From Clostridiales bacterium (lineage in GTDB: Bacteria > Bacillota_A > Clostridia > Christensenellales > Christensenellaceae): 31,151 bases of DNA. How positions within the stretch are numbered: the stretch's first letter is position 1; each line of letters begins with the position of its first letter. Location: contig QANA01000011.1 of the NCBI GenBank assembly GCA_003149735.1, positions 1 through 31,151 on the forward strand. The letters run 5' to 3'. Positions 25,844 to 31,151 of the stretch are shown here, one piece after another. The translations under genes and the position numbers were made by a program. The notes under the pieces are model-generated. The model searched no databases. It saw nothing but the letters and a program-made list of their open reading frames with translations, and was not told where the DNA came from.

Positions 25844-26563
25844 ATGGATTTATCTCGTGTACGGTTGATGTTAGGAGATACGGCAGTCGAGCGATTGGCT
25901 CAGGCTCATGTAGCTGTTTTTGGTTTGGGCGGAGTTGGCTCTTTCGCTGCAGAGGCACTGGCGCGAACCGGCATTGGGCAAATTACTTTGGTTGACAAAG
26001 ATATCGTCGAAGCCAGCAATATTAACAGGCAGTTGATTGCACTGGAAGATACATTAGGATTGCCAAAAGTCGATGTTATGGCGCAGCGTATCCGAAAAAT
26101 CAATCCGCAAGCAGAGATATACAGCCACGCATTTTTTTTTAATGCGGAAACTTGCGAGCAATTCGATTTTAAAAAATATGATTATGTCGTAGATGCTATT
26201 GACACAGTAAGTGCAAAAATATTATTGGCAGAACATTGCTATTCTGCAAAAATTCCACTGATCAGTTCCATGGGAACGGGGAATAAAATGGACCCCACGC
26301 GCTTTGAGGTGACTGATATTTATAAAACTTCCGTTTGCCCTCTGGCACGTGTCATGCGCAGGGAGTTAAAAAAGAGAAATATTCCTGCATTGAAAGTAGT
26401 TTACTCCAAAGAAGAGCCTTTGGTTCCCCAAAAAAACGTTGTTTCTGGGCATGGTAAGGTTGCTCCCGGCAGCATTTCTTTTGTTCCACCAGTAGCCGGC
26501 ATGATACTGGCAGGTGAAGTGATTAAATACATTATCGCTTTGGAGGGTGGTAATAAGATATGA
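25844..26563 (+). CDS. tcdA: tRNA threonylcarbamoyladenosine dehydratase (E1/ThiF-like)
   Basis: TcdA uses ATP to cyclise t6A37 of tRNAs to ct6A. The 239-residue protein is a single E1-type adenylation domain: nucleotide loop VAVFGLGGVGSFAAEALAR (about 23-41), VDKDIVEASNINRQ with the catalytic Arg, then YDYVVDAIDTVSAK and ISSMGTGNKMDPTRFEVTDI, which separates TcdA from ThiF/MoeB. The C-terminal KTSVCPLARVMRRELKKR is also typical. Its stop overlaps the GNAT start (ATGA). Confidence 0.92.
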   Translation: MDLSRVRLMLGDTAVERLAQAHVAVFGLGGVGSFAAEALARTGIGQITLVDKDIVEASNINRQLIALEDTLGLPKVDVMAQRIRKINPQAEIYSHAFFFNAETCEQFDFKKYDYVVDAIDTVSAKILLAEHCYSAKIPLISSMGTGNKMDPTRFEVTDIYKTSVCPLARVMRRELKKRNIPALKVVYSKEEPLVPQKNVVSGHGKVAPGSISFVPPVAGMILAGEVIKYIIALEGGNKI

Positions 26564-27003
26564 AAGAAGCAGAGTTAGACATCATTGAAGCCAAATGCTA
26601 TCTGCATAACGATGATTTTTTACGCATATTGGCAAGAAGTGTATACCAGCCAACCCCTCAGCGACTTTGGACGCGGGTAGAACGTTATCAGAAGCAACCA
26701 GATAATGTAGTTTTTGCAGCAATCTACCAGGAGCATATTTGCGGTATTATTGTAGCAGATATCGTTTCATTGCATAGCATTATAATTTTAGATATTGCAG
26801 TTTCCGAAGCATTGGAGCACCAAGGAATCGGAAAAGCAATGATTTTTCATCTGATCGAAGAATACCATCCTGCAGAAATATGCGCGCAAACAGATGATGA
26901 TGCGGTCGGATTTTATCGCCATTTGGGGTTTGAAATCAATATGGCCGAGGAAAAATATAAAGGAGTTACTCGATATAACTGTATTTATACATGTAATTAT
27001 TGA
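26560..27003 (+). CDS. GNAT-family N-acetyltransferase
   Basis: This acetyl-CoA-dependent transferase of 147 residues has an unknown acceptor. Motif A is LDIAVSEALEHQGIGKAMIFHL, with the Q/HxxGxG/A CoA-binding loop, followed by DAVGFYRHLGFEI, the usual C-terminal strand-helix. The N-terminal part (FLRILARSVYQPTPQRLW) is not typical of RimI, so I do not assign a subtype. It is translationally coupled to tcdA by a 4-bp overlap. Confidence 0.85.
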   Translation: MKEAELDIIEAKCYLHNDDFLRILARSVYQPTPQRLWTRVERYQKQPDNVVFAAIYQEHICGIIVADIVSLHSIIILDIAVSEALEHQGIGKAMIFHLIEEYHPAEICAQTDDDAVGFYRHLGFEINMAEEKYKGVTRYNCIYTCNY

Positions 27004-27020
27004 GCTAAGAGGTAATTTTT

Positions 27021-27726
27021 GTGTTAGGTGTTTTGGTAAATACGATAGCTGTACTGGCCGGCAGCACGATTGGTCTTTTATGTAAAAAGGGAATTCCTGA
27101 GCGATTCACCAATGCAATTCTGATTGGTATCGGTCTATGTACTGTATACATGGGAATATCTGGAGCTCTACAGGGAGAAAATACATTAATCCTTATTTTA
27201 TCTATTGTATTAGGCGCTATTACAGGAACTCTGTTGGATATTGACCGCGGTATTTCCAATTTGGGTAAATTATTATCCGGGAAAAAAAGATGCTCGACCA
27301 GATTCTCAAGGGAAAAACTCTTTTGCCGAAGGTTTTGTGACAGCTTGCCTGATGTTCTGTATTGGCTCTATGACAATTGTGGGTTCGCTCAACGCCGGAT
27401 TGACAGGGGATCAGGAAATGTTGCTTACAAAATCTCTGCTGGATTTCATTTCTTCTATCGTATTAAGTGTCAGCCTTGGTATTGGTGTGCTTTTTTCATC
27501 TATATTTGTTTTAATATTTCAGGGAGCTTTAGTATTATTAGCCGGCGTTCTTCAACCGGTATTAACAGAAGCTGCAATTGCCGAAATCATATGCGCAGGA
27601 TCTGTTATGATGATTGCACTTGGCCTTAATATCATGGGAATCACCAAAATCAAAACTGCCAATTATTTGCTGGCTATACTATATGCACCACTATTATGTG
27701 CTTTATTTGCATGGCTCGGGTGGTAA
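27021..27726 (+). pseudogene. DUF554 membrane protein, one-base frameshift in an A7 run
   Basis: Both halves of a DUF554 integral membrane protein (about 234 residues) are present in different frames. The first half starts at GTG 27021 (GAGGT upstream): GVLVNTIAVLAGSTIGLL, then membrane helices to LGKLLSGKK. The second half continues from DARPDSQGKNSFAEGFV through FCIGSMTIVGSLNAGLTGD to YAPLLCALFAWLGW, stop 27724-27726. The two meet at seven A's near 27283-27289; removing one A joins GKK to DARP and restores the whole protein. It is either a recent inactivation, a sequencing error, or a phase-variable/slippage site. Last gene of the tatD operon, followed by a strong terminator. Confidence 0.85.
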
Positions 27727-27748
27727 AATCAATCCAATTTTATATAAA

Positions 27749-27779
27749 AAAAGCATTGAAGATAATCTTCAATGCTTTT
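27749..27779. terminator. Strong bidirectional terminator
   Basis: There is a perfect 15-bp stem with a one-base centre (arms AAAAGCATTGAAGAT and ATCTTCAATGCTTTT), T-rich on both sides. It lies between the convergent DUF554 gene and relQ. Confidence 0.88.
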
Positions 27780-27792
27780 CTATTATCTTTTA

Positions 27793-28470
27793 TTATTGCT
27801 GTTGCTGCAATGTCGTATGGATAGATTGCATTTCCTGATCGATGGAACTGATAGAATCTGCACATAGTTTCAGGCGCTCCCGCAATTCTTCCGAAACAAT
27901 ATTACCCGTTTTATATTTCAATTTATGCTCTAAACTTGCCCAAAAGTCCATTGCAATTGTACGAATCTGTATTTCAACGGCAACCAATTCCGTGCTCTCC
28001 GCAAGAAAAATCGGGATTTTCACAATTAAATGCAAGCTTCGATAACCAGAAGGTTTAGGGGTTTTGATGTAATCCCGTACTCGCACCAACTGTACATCGT
28101 CTTGACCAATCAGCAAATCTGCGACACGGTAAATATCGTCAATATAATTACAAATCACTCGAACACCGGCAATATCTGTAATATTTTCCCGGATAGACTC
28201 ATAAGTCATTGATAAACCTTTGGCACGAATTTTCCCCAAAATACTTTTAGGAGATTTTAATCGTGATTCAATATGATGAATCGGATTATAATCATAACGA
28301 GTTCGGAATTCTTCATCCAAAATTTCCAGCTTGGTTTTGATTTCCTTAATACCCGCGTTATATACCTGCATATGATTCATGAAATTCTGTATAGTCGATT
28401 CCCATGAATAATCCTGCAGAAGCATAAGTTCTTCTTCGCTAAGAGTACTTAGTGTTTTTTTCCCCTGCAT
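27793..28470 (-). CDS. relQ: Small alarmone synthetase, RelQ/YjbM-type GTP pyrophosphokinase
   Basis: This enzyme makes (p)ppGpp by moving pyrophosphate from ATP to GTP/GDP; it has a synthetase domain only, with no HD hydrolase, TGS or ACT domain. Visible are SILGKIRAKGLSMTYESIRE, ITDIAGVRVICNYIDDIY, RDYIKTPKPSGYRSLHLIV (substrate loop) and VEIQIRTIAMDFWASLEHKL, the standard SAS core. ATG 28470 has GGAG nine bases upstream; the first in-frame ATG at 28485 has no such site and would add five residues. It follows hdeD closely (26 bases to this start), so the two are co-transcribed. Confidence 0.9.
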   Translation of the reverse strand: MQGKKTLSTLSEEELMLLQDYSWESTIQNFMNHMQVYNAGIKEIKTKLEILDEEFRTRYDYNPIHHIESRLKSPKSILGKIRAKGLSMTYESIRENITDIAGVRVICNYIDDIYRVADLLIGQDDVQLVRVRDYIKTPKPSGYRSLHLIVKIPIFLAESTELVAVEIQIRTIAMDFWASLEHKLKYKTGNIVSEELRERLKLCADSISSIDQEMQSIHTTLQQQQ

Positions 28471-28496
28471 ATCAGCGTTCTCCATCTATTAAACAA

Positions 28497-29066
28497 TTAA
28501 AAAGTTGTATAATTTTTTCCGTAACCATCAAGCTGTTTCGCAGCTTTAGAAACACGATATACAAGAATCAATTCTGTAATTCCATCAAAGAGTAGGGAAA
28601 TACCAGAAAATACAGTCATGACAGATGCAGAAGTGATTGGTGCCCAAATCACAAATACCCCTAAAATAACAGTTACTACAGAAAAAATCATAAAAATCCA
28701 CCAATTACTGTAGGAACTACGCTTAAGCTCAACGGAATCCTGTATATCCATAAAGCCATGAAGAAGTAAGAGAATCCCGAACAAAACAGAAATAAATTGC
28801 ACAATAGCACTGGGACGAATTACAATCCACAACCCAAGAGCTGCTGCAATCAAACCTAAAAACAAAGAAGAATTAGGGCCTGTTTCCTGGGAAGAAAAAT
28901 AGACTACTACCGATAATATCCCGCCCAACAATAATAACCAGCCAGCCACAAGGCAGATAAACATTGTGGAAGAAGCAGGCCATATAACCAAAATCAAACC
29001 CAACAATATCGTAAGAATGGCCATCAGGATCATATTCGTCTTTGTACGTTTTAACAATTCCTTCAT
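28497..29066 (-). CDS. HdeD-family (DUF308) membrane protein
   Basis: This 189-residue integral membrane protein has six predicted helices in three pairs: ILMAILTILLGLILVIW, FICLVAGWLLLLGGILSVVV, LFLGLIAAALGLWIVI, VLFGILLLLHGFMDI, WIFMIFSVVTVILGVFVIWA and MTVFSGISLLFDGITELIL. The repeated helix-Pro/Ala-helix layout is typical of HdeD. In enterobacteria HdeD belongs to acid resistance, but in Bacillota the role is unknown. AGGAGAGG six bases upstream fixes ATG 29066. It is the first gene of a pair with relQ. Confidence 0.87.
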   Translation of the reverse strand: MKELLKRTKTNMILMAILTILLGLILVIWPASSTMFICLVAGWLLLLGGILSVVVYFSSQETGPNSSLFLGLIAAALGLWIVIRPSAIVQFISVLFGILLLLHGFMDIQDSVELKRSSYSNWWIFMIFSVVTVILGVFVIWAPITSASVMTVFSGISLLFDGITELILVYRVSKAAKQLDGYGKNYTTF

Positions 29067-29207
29067 AAAAAAACCTCTCCTTTGATTTGATACTTTAACA
29101 AAGAAAGCAATTATATACTGCCTCACTAAAAGTGTATCACGCAAAAAAGAGCATTGCAAGAAATACAAAAAATGTTACAAAGTTAATAATCTTTTTTGGC
29201 TTTAAAA

Positions 29208-30062
29208 TTATTCTTTTTTAATATATATAATCCCAAAAGCTCCTGTTCCAATATGAGTGCCAATCGTTGGCCCGATATTCAATATTTGATTTGCCGACAG
29301 ATTCGGCCATATACTTTCACTTTCCATTTTCTTTTGCAGTAACCTACAATTTTGTGCATCATAGGAGTAAACATAATAAACTGGATACTCAAAATCAATT
29401 GGATGTTCTGCTGTTTTTTGAACTAAAAAAGAAACTGCTTTTTTTCCTCCGATTGCTTTGCCGCAAACAGCGACTAATCCTTCCTGCGTTACCGTAATAA
29501 TCGGCTTGACTTTGGCTAAAGAACCCGCTATTGCCTGTGTTCTGGATAATCTTCCACCTTTGTAGAGGTACTCCAAGGTATCCAGCCCTGCAAAAATACA
29601 TATTCTATGCCGTAACGATTCTATCGTTTTTACAATTGCCTGTGCGGAATTTCCCTGGTCGCGCAATCGAATTGCTTCCTCCACTAATATCCGAATTCCA
29701 CCAGTAGCAGAAAAAGAATCCACAATATAGATTTTATCATAATCACACATTTCTCGTGCGAGATAAGCACTTTGTACAGTACCGCTCAACGCGCTTGAAA
29801 GAAGAATTGCGATCACGCTGTCGCCAGCCGCTTTGGCTTCTTCAAAATACCGTAGAAATTGTTCGGGAGATGGCTGAGAGGTTTTTGGAAAATCCTTTTG
29901 TTCCAGCAATCGGTTGTAAAATACTTCTTTAGAGAGCTCTTCGCCATCCAAAAATGCTCGTTCTCCAAAAATTACCGTAATAGGAACGCACCAAATGTTT
30001 GTCTGTTTTAATTCTTCCTGACTGAACTCGGCGGAGGAATCTGTTAAAATCCTAATTGCCAT
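29208..30062 (-). CDS. DegV-family fatty-acid-binding protein
   Basis: This 284-residue EDD-fold protein has family marks RILTDSSAEFS at the N-terminus, KTSQPSPEQFLRYFEEA, ILLSSALSGTVQSA (fatty acid carboxylate site), IVDSFSATGGIRILV, GRLSRTQAIAGSLAKVKPII and the C-terminal IGTHIGTGAFGIIYI. DegV/FakB proteins present fatty acids to the FakA kinase. No FakA gene is in the window. AAAGGAG precedes the ATG. The start overlaps the end of the MarR gene by 11 bases, so it is coupled to and probably controlled with that regulator. Confidence 0.92.
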   Translation of the reverse strand: MAIRILTDSSAEFSQEELKQTNIWCVPITVIFGERAFLDGEELSKEVFYNRLLEQKDFPKTSQPSPEQFLRYFEEAKAAGDSVIAILLSSALSGTVQSAYLAREMCDYDKIYIVDSFSATGGIRILVEEAIRLRDQGNSAQAIVKTIESLRHRICIFAGLDTLEYLYKGGRLSRTQAIAGSLAKVKPIITVTQEGLVAVCGKAIGGKKAVSFLVQKTAEHPIDFEYPVYYVYSYDAQNCRLLQKKMESESIWPNLSANQILNIGPTIGTHIGTGAFGIIYIKKE

Positions 30063-30513
30063 AAATTCTCCTTTGCTTTATTTCATCCCCGGCACAGGAA
30101 ATGATCTTTTTCAAAACTTTAATAAAGCATTGTGTATCTTCTTCTCCCACACGCTCAATCAACGCATCAATAAATTGCACAATTTGCGCATGCTCCTGCC
30201 AATAAAGCTGTAGATTTTCTTCCGCCGCCAGCGTAATAAAAATTTTTCGCTTATCCTGCGTGGAACGAACTCTACAGATCAAATTTTTAGCTTCCAGAGA
30301 AGTAAGAATCGCATTCATTTGAGACTTATATAGACCGGTTTTACGACATAAATCAGTAGCAGTCAAATAGTTTGACGGATGCAATTCGCGTTCCCGATTT
30401 AACAAATTACAGACAAAAGCCTCATTAAAAGGCAGTATCTGCACCATACGATCATTATTAATAATAGAACATAGTTGGAGCCAAACATCCAAAAGCATTT
30501 CATTCAATTGCAA
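30052..30513 (-). CDS. MarR-family transcriptional regulator
   Basis: This winged helix-turn-helix repressor of 153 residues shows LTATDLCRKTGLYKSQMNAILTSL (recognition helix) and the wing NLICRVRSTQDKRKIFITL, with the DxR motif (TQDKRK) typical of MarR. TTG 30513 is preferred since GGAGG lies eight bases upstream; the first in-frame ATG (30498) is too far from it. It overlaps degV. Such a pairing suggests control of fatty acid use, as FabT does in streptococci, but this is inference. Confidence 0.85.
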   Translation of the reverse strand: MQLNEMLLDVWLQLCSIINNDRMVQILPFNEAFVCNLLNRERELHPSNYLTATDLCRKTGLYKSQMNAILTSLEAKNLICRVRSTQDKRKIFITLAAEENLQLYWQEHAQIVQFIDALIERVGEEDTQCFIKVLKKIISCAGDEIKQRRIYGN

Positions 30514-30556
30514 TTTTCATTCCTCCAATCCTCTGCATAAAAAGTTAATAAATTGA

Positions 30557-30585
30557 ACTATATCCTATTTATTGCTCTCTGTCAA
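30557..30585 (-). promoter_or_regulatory. marR-degV promoter
   Basis: On the minus strand a perfect TTGACA (30585-30580) is 17 bases from TATAGT (30562-30557), 44 bases before the MarR start. An imperfect palindrome GTTAAT-AAA-TTGAAC (about 30544-30558) lies across the expected transcript start and could be the MarR site. Confidence 0.7.
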
Positions 30586-30624
30586 TACGGTACTAAAAAT
30601 TCCAATTTGTCCGAAGAATAATAT

Positions 30625-30654
30625 TTGGCATATATTTGTTCGGTGTGGTATCAT
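30625..30654 (+). promoter_or_regulatory. Promoter of the 88-residue protein gene
   Basis: TTGGCA (30625-30630) and TATCAT (30649-30654) are separated by 18 bases; a start near 30661 leaves a short leader with AGGA before ATG 30680. It is divergent from the marR promoter. Confidence 0.55.
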
Positions 30655-30679
30655 ATAAAATAGGGAACAGGATAGAACA

Positions 30680-30946
30680 ATGGAAGAAAACAGACAACAA
30701 CAAAAAGAAATATTTCGTGAAGATATTTTACCGATACAGGATTTAGTCGAAAAAAGCAAATCCGTGTTATTAGCCGGCAGGAAATTACATTTGAGCATTT
30801 GCGGCGGATCTCCCAATCTTCGGCCTCATAAATCTATGATCGCCGCAAATATAGATGCATTAAAGCATGCAATTGCTGATTTGGAGATGCAATTGGAAAG
30901 GGAATCCTTAAACGAAGAGGAGCAGAATGAATTGACTTTTTTTTAA
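30680..30946 (+). CDS. Unrecognised 88-residue protein
   Basis: I do not recognise this protein. It is charged, soluble and has no signal or membrane segment. A first helix (ENRQQQKEIFREDILPIQD) and a last helix (IDALKHAIADLEMQLERES) flank a central basic/Gly part with LHLSICGGSPNLRPHKS. A promoter, a moderate ribosome-binding site (AGGA) and a clean stop make it likely to be real. It is divergent from marR-degV and 34 bases upstream of tRNA-Leu, whose promoter overlaps its last codons. Confidence 0.6.
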   Translation: MEENRQQQKEIFREDILPIQDLVEKSKSVLLAGRKLHLSICGGSPNLRPHKSMIAANIDALKHAIADLEMQLERESLNEEEQNELTFF

Positions 30947-30960
30947 AATCATATTACTAT
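30932..30960 (+). promoter_or_regulatory. Promoter of tRNA-Leu
   Basis: TTGACT (30932-30937) and TACTAT (30955-30960) are 17 bases apart, ending 20 bases before the tRNA. The -35 lies inside the last codons of the upstream small gene. Confidence 0.6.
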
Positions 30961-30980
30961 AGGTAAATATGAGGAGTCAT

Positions 30981-31064
30981 GCGGATATGGCGAAATTGGC
31001 AGACGCGCCAGACTTAGGATCTGGTGCCTTAGGCGTGCAGGTTCGACTCCTGTTATCCGCACCA
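30981..31064 (+). tRNA. tRNA-Leu (anticodon UAG)
   Basis: The 84-base cloverleaf includes an encoded CCA. The acceptor stem pairs GCGGATA with TATCCGC. The anticodon stem CCAGA/TCTGG encloses the loop CTTAGGA with anticodon TAG at 31015-31017. A long variable arm (TGCCTTAGGCGT region), as in class II tRNAs, precedes the T loop GTTCGAC. It decodes CUA and other CUN leucine codons. Confidence 0.96.
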
Positions 31065-31100
31065 ACTTAAGACGTCACTTTTGATACAAAGCGACGTGAG

Positions 31101-31130
31101 AAAAACCTCCGATTCTTCGGGGGTTTTTCT
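31101..31130 (+). terminator. tRNA operon terminator
   Basis: A 12-bp stem (AAAAACCTCCGA / TCGGGGGTTTTT, one T-G wobble) with a TTCT loop ends in a T run. A second imperfect hairpin (CGTC...CTTT / AAAG...GACG, about 31072-31096) lies between the tRNA and this terminator. Confidence 0.88.
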
Positions 31131-31151
31131 TTATCCTTGCACCAATTTTGG

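Overview
The window looks like a chromosome segment of a low-to-moderate GC Bacillota (Firmicutes), probably an anaerobe of the Clostridia/Negativicutes type. The reasons are strong AGGAGG-type ribosome-binding sites, AT-rich TTGACA/TATAAT promoters, RqcH, RelQ and DegV homologues, an EF-G-like paralogue, and the rph-rdgB-yfcE gene order. No spore, flagellar, phage, IS or CRISPR genes are visible, so the genus cannot be fixed from the sequence.

Layout. (1) 1-2226 is a decayed area. It holds the tail of a uroporphyrinogen-decarboxylase-family gene, a badly frameshifted MFS transporter (minus) and a broken LysR regulator (plus), whose divergent 5' ends have collapsed onto each other. (2) 2225-7310 holds a TetR-type repressor (minus) divergent from an ABC ATPase and a large FtsX-type permease. 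The permease carries a long coiled coil containing a three-fold repeat of exactly 83 residues. (3) 7324-9167 holds homoserine kinase and a PfkB sugar kinase (minus), overlapping by 4 bp. (4) 9397-13322 holds an EF-G-like GTPase, a Dabb-domain protein, a PHP (histidinol-phosphatase-like) hydrolase and a peptidase S51 homologue that seems to have lost its start codon. (5) 13384-21962 is a leftward run of six genes: rqcH, uvrB, uvrA, a lipoprotein, a HAD-IIA phosphatase and tadA. (6) 22115-24950 is divergent from it: rph, rdgB, a yfcE-like phosphoesterase and birA. (7) 25065-27726 has its own good promoter and holds tatD, tcdA, a GNAT acetyltransferase and a DUF554 membrane protein broken by one extra A in an A7 run. 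(8) 27793-30513 (minus) holds marR-degV and then hdeD-relQ. (9) 30680-31130 holds an unrecognised 88-residue protein and tRNA-Leu(UAG) with a terminator.

Most of the window is housekeeping: nucleotide excision repair, ribosome quality control, tRNA modification (tadA, tcdA, rph), nucleotide-pool cleaning (rdgB) and cofactor attachment (birA). The accessory parts are the decayed MFS/LysR locus and the TetR-controlled ABC/FtsX exporter. Four genes are broken or doubtful (MFS, LysR, S51, DUF554), and several of the lesions lie in homopolymer runs, so real gene decay must be separated from sequencing error. I see no clear multi-gene system of a new type. The most unusual features are the 83-residue triple repeat in the permease, the start-less S51 peptidase and the hdeD-relQ pairing. 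Start sites below were chosen by ribosome-binding site, so several are shorter than the longest open frame.
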